Below are positions 26,449 to 35,163 of a stretch of DNA of 64,000 nucleotides, one piece after another. Below the pieces are notes generated by a model. It worked only from the letters and a program-made list of their open reading frames with translations, was not told the origin of the DNA and searched no databases. The DNA comes from Sphingomonas sp. BK235 (GTDB lineage: Bacteria; Pseudomonadota; Alphaproteobacteria; Sphingomonadales; Sphingomonadaceae), in contig NZ_SLXN01000008.1 in the NCBI RefSeq assembly GCF_004345855.1, forward strand, positions 62,001-126,000. The letters run 5' to 3'. The position numbers and the translations under genes are program-made. Positions within the stretch are counted from its first letter, which is position 1. The number at the start of each line of letters is the position of its first letter.

Positions 26449-27468
26449 TCAGCGCTTCGGCGTTGCCGCCCGGCTCAGCCCGACGATCGCGCCGACGCCA
26501 AGCGCCACCAACCCACCGGCGGCCCAAGGCAGCTTCTGCGCCTCCAGCATCAGGCTCGTCGACCTCGCATGCACCTTCTGCGAGCCGTGCGACGTGCCAT
26601 CGCTTCGTGCCTCGTAGAGGTTGTCCCGGCGAGCCGGATCGCCCGGGTCACTCGGCTTCTGCTGTATTCGGGTGCCGATCACTTCCATGGCGAAGTCGGT
26701 CAGACGCGGAGCGATCTGACCCACCAGCGACGACAGCACGCCACCACCTCCGACGTAGAGCTCACGGCGCTGATTGGCGCAGGCGAAAAGGATCGCGTCG
26801 GCGACCAGTGACGGATCGTAGAGCGGCGGGGGCAGCCGCGGTGCCTTGTCCATGAAGTTGCGCGCGTGCTCAGGATAAGGGGTGTCGATGGCGCCGGGCT
26901 TGATGAGGGTAACGGAGATGCCGGCGCGGTCACGCTCCAGCTCCATCCGAAGGGCATCGGTCAGGGCCTGAACGGCGTGCTTTGTCGCGGAGTATGGCCC
27001 CTGCTGGATGATGGCGCGATCGCCGAGGATGGAGCCGACGTTGATGATCGCGCCGCCTCCGCGGGTGCGTAGATGACGCGCTGCGACGAGGCTGCCCTGA
27101 AGGGTGCCGAAATAGTTCACGTCGAACGCCCTGCGGTGATCTGCGACCGGCACCTGCTCCACGGTGCCGTAGGTTGCGGCCGCTGCGTTGTTCACCCAGC
27201 TATCAAAGCCGCCGAACGTCTCGATCGCGATGTCCGCGATACGCTCGACATCGGCCTCGTTGGCCACGTCGCCGGCGACGACAGCCACCCGACCTCCCGC
27301 TGTCCTGAGGTCGGCAGCGACGCGCTCCAGCGCCTCTTCGTTGCGCGCGGCAATCACAACCGCAGCGCCGCGGCGGACGGCCTCACGTGCTGTTGCCAGC
27401 CCGTTGCCGCTACTCGCGCCGGTGATGACGATGATCTGCTCGGCAATAGGCTTCAGGCTCACGGCCAT
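26449..27468 (-). CDS. SDR family oxidoreductase with C-terminal membrane anchor
   Basis: 339 residues. The SDR core has GASSGNGLA as nucleotide motif (normally GxxxGIG; here the Ile is Asn), NNAAA, GSILGDRAIIQQGPYSATKHA with the catalytic Ser and YxxxK, and a PGAIDTPY loop. About 60 residues follow the core, ending in one hydrophobic helix (LPWAAGGLVALGVGAIVGLSRA). Proteins of this design occur in stress-inducible clusters of alphaproteobacteria. The ATG at 27468 gives the usual short N-terminus. The substrate is unknown. Confidence 0.85.
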   Translation of the reverse strand: MAVSLKPIAEQIIVITGASSGNGLATAREAVRRGAAVVIAARNEEALERVAADLRTAGGRVAVVAGDVANEADVERIADIAIETFGGFDSWVNNAAAATYGTVEQVPVADHRRAFDVNYFGTLQGSLVAARHLRTRGGGAIINVGSILGDRAIIQQGPYSATKHAVQALTDALRMELERDRAGISVTLIKPGAIDTPYPEHARNFMDKAPRLPPPLYDPSLVADAILFACANQRRELYVGGGGVLSSLVGQIAPRLTDFAMEVIGTRIQQKPSDPGDPARRDNLYEARSDGTSHGSQKVHARSTSLMLEAQKLPWAAGGLVALGVGAIVGLSRAATPKR

Positions 27469-27615
27469 GGCAGTCTCCGGTTTGATGCTGGGCCTAATCC
27501 CATCGAGGAAAGGCCGCTCTCCCGGTGCAACTCGTAGCATTGGATGATGGGCTCAGCCCTCGAGCCTGATCGATCGGGCTTACGCTCCCTCATGCCGCGA
27601 GCGATGATGGCCAAC

Positions 27616-27852
27616 TCAGATCCGCGGAGCCCGACTCCGGTCTTTGCGGCCGAGCAGAAAGGCCCAGAGAAGGCCTAGGACCGCTCCGCCCGCTACGAAG
27701 AAAAGGACGTTCTCAGGCGGCGCAGCCGGTGCAATCCCAAGCTTTAAGATGTAGACGATCAGACCCACCACAACACCGCCCAGCGTGCTAAACAACAGCC
27801 GGGACCCGTCACGTGGCCCGGGGCGTGCCGGCTTTTCGCTCGATCGTGCCAC
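27616..27852 (-). CDS. small membrane protein with two TM helices
   Basis: 78 residues with two hydrophobic helices (about 19-40 and 48-66) and a basic C-terminus RKDRSRAPRI. No family recognised. It is followed upstream by two other tiny minus-strand genes, including a DUF3606 protein, forming a stress-type small-protein cluster. Confidence 0.5.
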   Translation of the reverse strand: MARSSEKPARPGPRDGSRLLFSTLGGVVVGLIVYILKLGIAPAAPPENVLFFVAGGAVLGLLWAFLLGRKDRSRAPRI

Positions 27853-27894
27853 TGGTGCTCTCCTTTCAAACAGGGAAGGGCCGATCCGCTGGGG

Positions 27895-28083
27895 CTACTG
27901 ACCCTGCTTCTGGCGAGTGTCACCGCGCAGATCATCGGCGGTGAGCTCGTCCTGCTTCTTGCCGAGGATGTCCTCGTCCTCGCCGTCCTTGCCCGGATCT
28001 TTCGTCCCAGCCTCGTGCGGATCATCCTCGATGTCGGCGTCGCGCTCGAACGCGCCCTCGCCAGCTTGCGCATCATCCGACAT
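27895..28083 (-). CDS. small acidic disordered protein
   Basis: 62 residues, MSDDAQAGEGAFERDADIED and onward, very rich in Asp/Glu/Lys/Gly and probably disordered. AGGAGA lies just upstream of the ATG. Similar tiny hydrophilic proteins appear beside DUF3606 genes in sphingomonads and are often stress-induced; that is family lore, not visible here. Confidence 0.5.
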   Translation of the reverse strand: MSDDAQAGEGAFERDADIEDDPHEAGTKDPGKDGEDEDILGKKQDELTADDLRGDTRQKQGQ

Positions 28084-28108
28084 GCATATCTCCTTTAGGT
28101 GATACGGC

Positions 28109-28309
28109 TCACCCGTTACCACGTTCGCCTTTGATGCCGGCCGCAGCCTGGTCGAGCTTCTCTCGATCGTTCCCGACGGAGGCGATCAGCTCCCGGGCCT
28201 GTTCCTGGCTGAGGCCGTGCTTGGAGGCGAAATACTCGACCTCGTACGGCTCGCTGCCGGAAACCCGGGCGCGATCCCGCTCGCCGCGGTTTGTCTTATC
28301 GTCAGCCAT
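28109..28309 (-). CDS. DUF3606 domain protein
   Basis: 66 residues. The pattern DKTNRGERDRARVSGSEPYEVEYFASKHG, then LSQEQARELIASVGNDREKLDQAA, matches the small DUF3606 family, whose core is D-x-x-R-I-x-x-x-E-x-Y-E-V-x-Y-W. It is a helical protein of unknown function that is common in Sphingomonas and Rhizobiales. AGGAGTGT precedes the ATG. It is probably in one transcript with the acidic protein gene 25 bases downstream. Confidence 0.75.
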   Translation of the reverse strand: MADDKTNRGERDRARVSGSEPYEVEYFASKHGLSQEQARELIASVGNDREKLDQAAAGIKGERGNG

Positions 28310-28464
28310 GATACACTCCTGATCGTTGGTGCTCCTAACGATCAAAGGATGGGGCAGGTTCAGCCGGTCTGGGCGCGCCAACTCGCTAACATCCTGCGTT
28401 GAAACGAGATTGCCGCCCGCATCCAAGGTGGCCAGCTCGCGTTTGTGACGCGGGAGGAACGATC

Positions 28465-28647
28465 ATGAACGAAGATCCGAAGTTCTGCCGGCAACGCGCC
28501 GAGGTCGAGCGGCGCGCAGCTGCCGCCACTGATCTGGCGCGCGTTCAGGAGCGTCACCTGCAATCGGCCGCGACGTGGGACCGAATGGCGGAGCGCGGCG
28601 AAGCCCTCCTGCGCTCGCGCGCGCAAAAGGCGGCACTCGCGGAGTGA
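28465..28647 (+). CDS. small helical hypothetical protein
   Basis: 60 residues, MNEDPKFCRQRAEVERRAAA and onward, rich in Arg/Ala/Glu and probably one or two helices. A strong GGGAGGAAC site precedes the ATG. Short proteins with a C-R-x-R-A-E-x-E start are frequent in sphingomonads, with no known role. A hairpin follows at 28659. Confidence 0.5.
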   Translation: MNEDPKFCRQRAEVERRAAAATDLARVQERHLQSAATWDRMAERGEALLRSRAQKAALAE

Positions 28648-28658
28648 CGCGCTCGAGA

Positions 28659-28683
28659 CGGCGGGGTGAGTGGCGCCCCGCCG
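28659..28683 (+). terminator. 8-bp perfect stem-loop
   Basis: CGGCGGGG (28659-28666) pairs exactly with CCCCGCCG (28676-28683) around a nine-base loop, 11 bases after the stop of the preceding small gene. There is no T-run (a G-run follows), so terminator function is tentative. Confidence 0.4.
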
Positions 28684-28948
28684 ATCTGGGGGGGGGAGAA
28701 GAGCAGCGAGGCGCCAATCGAACCGCGGCTAATGGGGTCGGCTACGGTCACTTGCTGAACCTCGCCCGCGCCGCCCCGTTCCCGTGAGGCGAGAAAAAAC
28801 AACACCTTAGACGCGCTTGAGCCATCTGACAGCTCACGGAACGAGTCCGCGCCGTGGGCGATTCATCCCGGTGAAGCGAGCTCGATCCTCGACGCGGGAG
28901 GCGCTGAACGCCTGTCCTGTCACGGCGCCGGATCTTCCGGTCGTCGCG

Positions 28949-29974
28949 ATGCACTTCATCACCTGTCCCGAGTGCGGCCAAGACGTGGACTGCCGCAGGC
29001 TCGGCGACGTCCTTCACCACGACGAGCCTGGGCACGAGCCCCTCCCGCCAACCACCGCGGCTCCGCCGTTGGCGTTTGTCGAGCCCATGCTCCCGACGTT
29101 GGTCGACGTGGCTCCCGACGGAGATGGGTGGAGCCACGAGATCAAATACGACGGCTACCGGACACAGCTTGTGATCGATGCGACTGGCGTGCGAGCGTTC
29201 ACGAGAAACGGCCATGATTGGACCGCGCAGTACCGTCCGGTAGTCGATGCGGCTCGCCGGCTTCACTGCTCACGCGCGATCATCGACGGCGAGATGATCG
29301 TGCAAGACGATGCCGGGCGGAGCGACTTCAACTCACTCCGCTTGGCGATCGGCCGCAACCCGGAGCGCCTGGTCTTCATGGCCTTCGACTGCCTCCATGC
29401 CGATGGGACGAACCTCCGATCACTCCCGCTGGAGCAGCGTCGCGAGCGCCTCGAGGAGATCGTCGGCGCCTTCGATCCGGGCAATCCCATCCACTACAGC
29501 GCGGAGGTCCGTGGGGGCGGCCCTGACTTCTTCGCGGCCGTTGATCGGATGGGGCTGGAAGGGATCGTGTCGAAAAAGCGCGGCAGCCGCTACCAGAGCG
29601 GGCGGACCAAAAGCTGGCTCAAGATCAAGGCTTGGACCGAGGAGGAGTTCCTGGTCGTAGGAACGGAAGTGACACCGGGCGAGCCGGTGTCCGCGCTCCT
29701 GGCTCGCGAGACCGAAGGTGGCCTAGAATACGCCGGCGGAGCAGCGGTGACGCTCGCAGCTCCGATCCGAGAGGTCTTCTACGCTGCAACGGAGCAGCTC
29801 AGGCGAGACAAGCCGCTTGCCGGGATGCCGAGGTCTAAAAAGGCACGTTGGATCGAGCCGCAGATGCGCGTCCGGGTTCGGCATCTGAAGGGCAGCGACA
29901 AGGTGCGTCATGCTTCGCTGGTCGATGTGACGGAGCTGTGCGGAGTGCGCCGAAAGGCGGGTCTACCGCGTTGA
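28949..29974 (+). CDS. ATP-dependent DNA ligase (LigD/LigC type)
   Basis: 341 residues from the ATG at 28949 (an upstream TTG at 28817 would add 44 residues). The adenylation lysine is Lys66 in EIKYDGYR. Other nucleotidyltransferase motifs are IIDGEMI (motif III), FMAFDCLHADG (IIIa), GLEGIVSKKRGSRYQSGR (IV) and SWLKIK (V), then an OB-fold domain. The N-terminus has a small possible zinc knuckle (CPECGQDVDC) not typical of LigD. No Ku, polymerase or phosphoesterase gene is visible nearby, so it is a stand-alone ligase. It probably supports break repair or plasmid DNA processing. Confidence 0.9.
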   Translation: MHFITCPECGQDVDCRRLGDVLHHDEPGHEPLPPTTAAPPLAFVEPMLPTLVDVAPDGDGWSHEIKYDGYRTQLVIDATGVRAFTRNGHDWTAQYRPVVDAARRLHCSRAIIDGEMIVQDDAGRSDFNSLRLAIGRNPERLVFMAFDCLHADGTNLRSLPLEQRRERLEEIVGAFDPGNPIHYSAEVRGGGPDFFAAVDRMGLEGIVSKKRGSRYQSGRTKSWLKIKAWTEEEFLVVGTEVTPGEPVSALLARETEGGLEYAGGAAVTLAAPIREVFYAATEQLRRDKPLAGMPRSKKARWIEPQMRVRVRHLKGSDKVRHASLVDVTELCGVRRKAGLPR

Positions 29975-29993
29975 CGCGGCGAAGGAGACCGCT

Positions 29994-30227
29994 TTGACCG
30001 ACCTGCCGACCTTGCTCGAGAGCACCTCAATCACCATCCCGCTCGATGTCATGCTCGAGCTGATCCGTGCCGCTCGCGGTGACAGCTCGGAGGCCTTGCG
30101 CGAAGAGGTCGACAACCTTCTTAAACTCGAGGTCATTGGCACACTCGAGGGCCTCTCAGGCGTCACCGAGGAACAGGTGGCTGAGCTCGTGGCGCAGACA
30201 TTCGGGGACACTACCTCTCAGGCCTGA
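29994..30227 (+). CDS. small acidic hypothetical protein
   Basis: 77 residues from a TTG start preceded by AAGGAGA, 19 bases after the ligase gene. The sequence (LDVMLELIRAARGDSSEALREEVDNLLKLEVIGTLEGL and onward) is helical and acidic, without recognised motifs. The strong ribosome site and tight spacing suggest that it is co-transcribed with the ligase. Confidence 0.5.
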   Translation: MTDLPTLLESTSITIPLDVMLELIRAARGDSSEALREEVDNLLKLEVIGTLEGLSGVTEEQVAELVAQTFGDTTSQA

Positions 30228-30235
30228 TCCGATCG

Positions 30236-30550
30236 TCACTTCGCACCGAGAAGCGCCAGGACAGCCGCGAGCGACATGACGAATAGCGAAAGCCATATCG
30301 CAATCTGGCCGTAGATATGAAGAACTACGCCGACCCATGAAAATCTCCGACGCAGCAGGATGCCGCTGCCAACGGCTACGAAGAACGCAACCGTGGTGGG
30401 AAAGGCTATAGATGGAGATCGCTGCAGCCCTGCTTCCGCAAGGGGCATCAATCCGATCGCGGTGACGAGCAGCCACGAAAACGCTAGCAGCAGGCCGTCG
30501 ATGGCTTGCGCCCTTGAACCAGCCTCGGGCGAGGTTTGCGCGCTTGCCAA
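30236..30550 (-). CDS. small inner-membrane protein, candidate entry-exclusion factor
   Basis: 104 residues from a TTG start (30550) preceded by AAGGAGG. Three hydrophobic helices are visible (AIDGLLLAFSWLLVTAIGLMPL, IAFPTTVAFFVAVGSGILL, and a last one through IAIWLSLFVMSLAAVLALL). No family recognised. It lies just beyond traG on the same strand; small inner-membrane Eex/TraS proteins sit beside traG in F and SXT-type elements. A longer in-frame extension exists but lacks a better start. The exclusion role is inference from place and topology only. Confidence 0.5.
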   Translation of the reverse strand: MASAQTSPEAGSRAQAIDGLLLAFSWLLVTAIGLMPLAEAGLQRSPSIAFPTTVAFFVAVGSGILLRRRFSWVGVVLHIYGQIAIWLSLFVMSLAAVLALLGAK

Positions 30551-30568
30551 AAAACCCTCCTTAGCATA

Positions 30569-30584
30569 GCCTCCGCGCGGAGGC
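30569..30584. promoter_or_regulatory. 16-bp perfect palindrome between two small membrane genes
   Basis: GCCTCCGCGCGGAGGC reads the same on both strands. It lies between the divergent genes starting at 30550 and 30592 and supplies the GGAGG-like ribosome site of the rightward gene. It could form an RNA hairpin that hides that site or be a dimeric operator. Confidence 0.4.
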
Positions 30585-30591
30585 GTTTGCC

Positions 30592-30795
30592 ATGCAAAAG
30601 TTCGATAATACCCTATACTACTTGACCGTAGATAGTCCTGGCGGACCGGTGTACGCGACAAAGTCGACGGACGATGATGCTGACACACAATACTGCAACG
30701 ATGAAGCAGCAACAAGCCGTGGCGTGCGCCTTGCAAAGATGATCGGTTCTATCATATTGCTAAGCGGCTTTCTCTACTGCTGGTTTGCCCTGTAG
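30592..30795 (+). CDS. small single-pass membrane protein
   Basis: 67 residues. A polar N-terminal part (MQKFDNTLYYLTVDSPGGPV and onward) is followed by one C-terminal membrane helix (MIGSIILLSGFLYCWFAL). The DNA is clearly less GC-rich than the tra genes, suggesting separate acquisition. The ATG is preceded by GGAGGC. It lies in the gap between traG and the 104-residue membrane gene, but on the opposite strand. No family recognised. Confidence 0.4.
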   Translation: MQKFDNTLYYLTVDSPGGPVYATKSTDDDADTQYCNDEAATSRGVRLAKMIGSIILLSGFLYCWFAL

Positions 30796-30798
30796 GCA

Positions 30799-33681
30799 CT
30801 ATTCCCGCCTTGTCGGGTCGGTGAAGAATTGGCGGTTTAGGTCCTTGTTCACCTCCGACTGGACCTGACTTCCTGCCTGAACAGCACCTTGCCGCATAAC
30901 GCCCCGAGCATCTTGCTCCGACTGCAACGCGGCCTTTCCAGTCCGGACACGCTCCCGCGCTTGCTCGCCACTCGGCAGCGTCGGCGCTGCGGGGAGCGAC
31001 GCTAGGCCCTTCGGATGATGCCTTGCTATGACGTCTGCGTCTGAGCTGACTGGCGGCGGCGCAACTTGCACCAAGTCCGGCTGATGCAAACTTGGAGCAA
31101 CCTGGTCATAAATTTCCTGCTTCTTCTGCGCCAGGAATGTCGCCAGCATACCGTCCCTTGTCAGTCGTTCTTGCTGAGTGAAAGTGGCCTGATGGAGGCT
31201 TGGCGCATTAAGTCCCGGCTTCTCTGCCGCCATCCGAGTGTACCATTGGCTAAATTCCTGACTAAGGTTCTCGCTCATCTGGAGACCGTGGGACTCAGCG
31301 AAGCTAGCATCGCGGGTCAGCTGCTGGGATAGTTCGTGTAGCTTCTGAGCACGTTGCTCATGTGAGTATGCCATCGCGAGCGCGTCCTCCTCACTCACGG
31401 AAGATGTGCGATCCGTAGAGGCGCGCGTGTAGGTCCCTACTTTGGTGTACGTACCGCTTGAGGTTCCGGCGGAATCACCGTTCGCATGCTCATTGCGAGC
31501 TGCGTCAGAAGAGCTGCTATTCGTATCGTCAGTCCGGGTGCGATCTGCACTATGGTTGAGGCCATCACGCTGAGCACCAGTCCAAGTGACGCTCCCTGAA
31601 ACCTTTGGGATCGGGACAGCGTCAAGGATTCGATCCAACCGACCTCGTGGGGCATTCGTTGTTTGGTTGGCCGCTGGAGCAGTCCCAGTGCCCTGATCTG
31701 CTTTTTGGGCTGGCTCCGCACGTCGTGTACGCGTCGGAGAGCCCGCTTCGATGCCTCCTTGCACTTGATGAAGGGTTTCTGCGCTGCGGCTCTTAGCGTC
31801 TGTCGATCGAAGGGTCTGCCCGGTCGACGAGCGGTTCTCAATACCGTTAGAGACAGATCCAGTGTCGCGATCAAACGTCTCGAACGAGGTTCCTGTTTGG
31901 CCGCCCTGACCAGTCTCGAAGCCCGAGCCGATGGTCGTCGATCGACCGGTTGAACTCCGGTTCGTGTGCGTAGCCGACCTGATAGCGGCCGCTGCTTCCA
32001 TCTCGCTTCGCGACGCTCTCTCAGCGTCACTAGCTGCCTGCCTCATTTCCGCGACATACCCGGAGGACATCGTCGGTTGAACAGCAAGCTTACTCATGCC
32101 GGGCGTGACATCGAAGACCGACTGGCCGTTGCCATAGCTGCTCGTTGTGGCTCCATCATCGTAGCGGAACGAGGAGCCCGCCGTTGCAGCTGAGGAGAAC
32201 ATCGGCGCATTCGACCACTGGTCGCTCTGGCGCATGTTGGAGGTCGAGTTGGCGAAGCTCGTATTCCCGTACGAGTAGTTGCCGGTCGTCTGCTCGGCAG
32301 CGGCAGCTTCCGCGGCGTTTTGCGCCGGGCTGAGGATCGACGTCGCCTGACCCGAAATGCTCATCGCGCCCTTGGCGAGACCAGCAGCGAGGAACGGCAC
32401 ACTCATCAGCATGAACCCCGCGATCGTCGCGGTCTCGGCGTTGACGGCCCCGATCCCGGCGTAGGTGCCAAGAGACATGCCACCCTCGGCCACGCCCTTC
32501 GCCGCGATCGTCGCGCGGGTCATGCAGATCATGTGAAGGATGACGTAGAGCGGTCCCCACGAGGCGAGATAGAAGAAGCCGGTCAGGTATCCCTTCAGTG
32601 CTCCGACACCCGTCTGCGGCATCAGGAACAGGGGAAAAATCACCGGGAACATCGCGTAGAACACGACGGTCAGCACGATGTTGAGGATCGGCACCCAGCT
32701 CATCGCCTGCTGCGCGATCGAGTTGTACGTATTGCGCGCCTGGATGTCCGCGCGCGTGGTGGCGAAGGTGTCGATCGATGCTGCACCGGGGCCGCCCGCC
32801 ATACCGTCACGCGCCTGCATGAAGGCGTTGATCGCCGTGTTCTGGCGCATCACGGCCTCGAAGTTAGGGCTCGCGGCGGTGAAGGCCTGATTGACGATCG
32901 GCACGTCCTCCCGGAGCTTGGCCGAGGCGACCGCGGTCGACAGCTTCGGGTAAGCCTGCTTGGACCACAACGGCGTGTGCGCCGCGATCATGGGCGTCCA
33001 CTGCTCGGAGAGCAGGTTGTAGGCGTTGTTGCAGGTGATGATGTCGGTCGTGACCGCGGCACCGGCGCGGCTGGTCCACGGCTGCGACCGCGCGACCGAG
33101 CCCGGTCCCATCGCGTTCCAGAGGTCCTTCGCATTGGAGAGGTCGGTCATCGACTTCTGCCCGAGCATGATGTCGCCGAAGACGCAGCTCTTGAAATGCG
33201 CCGAGAGATTGGTGGCGAACTCGGCGTCGCGGATCTCGAAATTGCGCGTCGCGTCGAACAGGCGTGCGCCGTAGACCATGCCGTTGGTGGAGTAGTTGAG
33301 CTGGTTAGGCATCGTGAAAACGGTCTCGGCCGTCCGCGTCAGCCAGTCGCCGACCTGGCTGGTGAAGCTCGCCATTACGCCGAGCCCGAGAGGCACGTTG
33401 GCGATCGTCGCGGGCGCAAGCGAGGGGTTGATGCGGTCGGTCACCTTCACGCTGACGGTCGGCACCATCAGACAGGAATAGATCAGCGTCGAGCCGAGGA
33501 ACCAGTTCATCCAGACGCGGAAGTTCATCGTGAACGCGACCGACAGGAGCGTGTAGATCAGACCGAGGATCATCACGACCCGCAGGAGCGCGCGGTAGCC
33601 GCCTCCGCCTGTCCACGCAGCGACGGCGTTGAACGTGTTGACGATGTATTCGCCGCCACCAATCGTGAAGACCTCAACCAT
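30799..33681 (-). CDS. traG: TraG, F-type mating-pair stabilisation protein
   Basis: 960 residues, similar to F TraG (938). The N-terminal about 450 residues are a multi-pass membrane domain with TraG-type sequence (EVFTIGGGEYIVNTFNAVAAW, LVPTVSVKVTDRINP, CVFGDIMLGQKSM). The C-terminal half is a long polar, Ser/Thr/Gln-rich periplasmic/cytosolic domain. TraG acts in pilus assembly and stabilises mating pairs; in F-like and SXT elements its C-terminal half decides entry exclusion. It is the last gene of the transfer operon. The DNA from about 30.8 to 32.3 kb (C-terminal half) is visibly less GC-rich than the rest. Confidence 0.92.
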   Translation of the reverse strand: MVEVFTIGGGEYIVNTFNAVAAWTGGGGYRALLRVVMILGLIYTLLSVAFTMNFRVWMNWFLGSTLIYSCLMVPTVSVKVTDRINPSLAPATIANVPLGLGVMASFTSQVGDWLTRTAETVFTMPNQLNYSTNGMVYGARLFDATRNFEIRDAEFATNLSAHFKSCVFGDIMLGQKSMTDLSNAKDLWNAMGPGSVARSQPWTSRAGAAVTTDIITCNNAYNLLSEQWTPMIAAHTPLWSKQAYPKLSTAVASAKLREDVPIVNQAFTAASPNFEAVMRQNTAINAFMQARDGMAGGPGAASIDTFATTRADIQARNTYNSIAQQAMSWVPILNIVLTVVFYAMFPVIFPLFLMPQTGVGALKGYLTGFFYLASWGPLYVILHMICMTRATIAAKGVAEGGMSLGTYAGIGAVNAETATIAGFMLMSVPFLAAGLAKGAMSISGQATSILSPAQNAAEAAAAEQTTGNYSYGNTSFANSTSNMRQSDQWSNAPMFSSAATAGSSFRYDDGATTSSYGNGQSVFDVTPGMSKLAVQPTMSSGYVAEMRQAASDAERASRSEMEAAAAIRSATHTNRSSTGRSTTIGSGFETGQGGQTGTSFETFDRDTGSVSNGIENRSSTGQTLRSTDAKSRSAETLHQVQGGIEAGSPTRTRRAEPAQKADQGTGTAPAANQTTNAPRGRLDRILDAVPIPKVSGSVTWTGAQRDGLNHSADRTRTDDTNSSSSDAARNEHANGDSAGTSSGTYTKVGTYTRASTDRTSSVSEEDALAMAYSHEQRAQKLHELSQQLTRDASFAESHGLQMSENLSQEFSQWYTRMAAEKPGLNAPSLHQATFTQQERLTRDGMLATFLAQKKQEIYDQVAPSLHQPDLVQVAPPPVSSDADVIARHHPKGLASLPAAPTLPSGEQARERVRTGKAALQSEQDARGVMRQGAVQAGSQVQSEVNKDLNRQFFTDPTRRE

Positions 33682-33693
33682 CGCTCGCTGTCC

Positions 33694-35163
33694 TTAGTTG
33701 AGGCCCTGCGCGCTCAGACCGCGCGAGAAGTTGAGCGACGCTGCCATAGCCGGCGACATGCTGTTCTGCAGCGTCGACTCGAGCATCACCGATTTGTTGA
33801 TGAGGAAGATTGTCTGGTTGAGCGTGTCCTTCAGCTTGAAGTCACGCTGCGCATAGCGCTCGCGCGCAGCGGCGAGCTGCTCACGCCACGCCTTGCTCAC
33901 ATCGACATCGCCCGACTGAACCTGCACCGACGACTGGCTGATCCGATCGAGCATGTTGTCGATCATCGCCGACAGCAGGTTGATCGCCACGATCTCGGCG
34001 AGCGCGCTGGTCTCGCCGGGGTTGAAGCTCTGGTGCGCCATCGCCTGCACCGCCAGCATCTTGTAGAGCGGTAGCGAGGTCATGTTGAGCAGCTGCTGCT
34101 CCGCGACGTCGAGCGCGCTGTCCGTGCGGATCTTGGAGTTGATCGAGTCGATCATCCCCTTGATCTTCGTCCGCAGGCCGACGGCGATCTGCAGCTGCTG
34201 CTCCGTCACCTTGAGGCACTTCAGCTGCTCGTCGCACTTCAGGAACTTAACCGGTGTGCCGCCAGTGCCGGTGCCGTCGAGCAGGGCGGTGACGACCGCC
34301 TCTTCGGCGGGGCCGTGGAAGCCGACCATCGGGCCACCATCCGGCGCGCCCTTCGGATCGACGACGATCGTACCGACGAGCGTCATCAGGTACTCCGAGA
34401 AGGCCTGATCGTAGGTGCCGAACTTATTCGACTTCTGGATCGCGTCCCAGGTGTAGTTGCGCGCCGCGCCGGCCGCGTTCTCGGCCATCTTGGGGTCCTT
34501 GCTGGCGTCGATCGTCGCTTCCTGCTTGCCGCCGGGGCCGCACTCCTGCCGCGACCGTGCCCAATCGGAGAACATGCCCTCGCTGTTGCCAATCGCGGCG
34601 CAGACGTTCGAGCGTGCGCCCGCCATCTTCGGCCAGAGGCCACCCACCAGGCCCTGCGCGGCCTCGCAGGACGAGATGTTCATCTGGTTCATTTGCTGCG
34701 CCTTGTTGGCCATGCCGTCCATGACCTTCCCGATCTCCGGCGACACGCTGTCGATCGCGAGCTGGAAGGCGAAGCCGAGCGCATTGTTGGCGGTCGCCTT
34801 CAGCATGGCGACCATCTCGGCACCGTTGATGAAGGAGAAGGAACCGGTGAAGATGTCGATCCCGCCGCAGCCCGCGCGCACGCTCGGCATCTGCAGGTTG
34901 AAGGGCTGCACGCTCTTCTGCGGGAAGCGCGTCCAGACGTTGCCCATCGAGTAGTAGCCCGCCGTCTGCCCCTGGTAGGCGCTCGGGCCGGTCACGTTGG
35001 CCGCACCACCCGCATCCTGGAAGAAGCTGTTCATCTGCCCCGCCACGTCCGCGCGAGCGATATCGACCGGGATCATGCTCGCGGCACCGAGCACCGCGAC
35101 GGCCGCGGCGGTGCGCCGCAAGAGAACGCGGAAGGGGGAAGGGCGAGGGGAGGGGGCGGGCAT
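33694..35163 (-). CDS. traH: TraH, F-type pilus assembly protein
   Basis: 489 residues with an N-terminal signal (VAVLGAASMIPVDIARA), then the TraH core: MNSFFQDAGGAANVTGPSAYQGQTAGYYSMGNVWTR and CGGIDIFTGSFSFINGAEMV, a stretch diagnostic for the family. C-terminal coiled coils (about 330-470). It is periplasmic and works with TraF, TraU, TraW and TrbI in pilus extension/retraction and channel assembly. The ATG overlaps the traF stop by one base (TGATG). Confidence 0.93.
   Translation of the reverse strand: MPAPSPRPSPFRVLLRRTAAAVAVLGAASMIPVDIARADVAGQMNSFFQDAGGAANVTGPSAYQGQTAGYYSMGNVWTRFPQKSVQPFNLQMPSVRAGCGGIDIFTGSFSFINGAEMVAMLKATANNALGFAFQLAIDSVSPEIGKVMDGMANKAQQMNQMNISSCEAAQGLVGGLWPKMAGARSNVCAAIGNSEGMFSDWARSRQECGPGGKQEATIDASKDPKMAENAAGAARNYTWDAIQKSNKFGTYDQAFSEYLMTLVGTIVVDPKGAPDGGPMVGFHGPAEEAVVTALLDGTGTGGTPVKFLKCDEQLKCLKVTEQQLQIAVGLRTKIKGMIDSINSKIRTDSALDVAEQQLLNMTSLPLYKMLAVQAMAHQSFNPGETSALAEIVAINLLSAMIDNMLDRISQSSVQVQSGDVDVSKAWREQLAAARERYAQRDFKLKDTLNQTIFLINKSVMLESTLQNSMSPAMAASLNFSRGLSAQGLN

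Noticed and set aside
28640..28800. Possible tRNA or small RNA in a G-rich gap
   Set aside because: No cloverleaf, T-loop or CCA context could be drawn; only a simple stem at 28659-28683.
32320..34074. A 584-codon plus-strand frame opposite traG/traH
   Set aside because: Antisense of clear tra genes, biased composition (Arg/Asp/His), no start context or domain.
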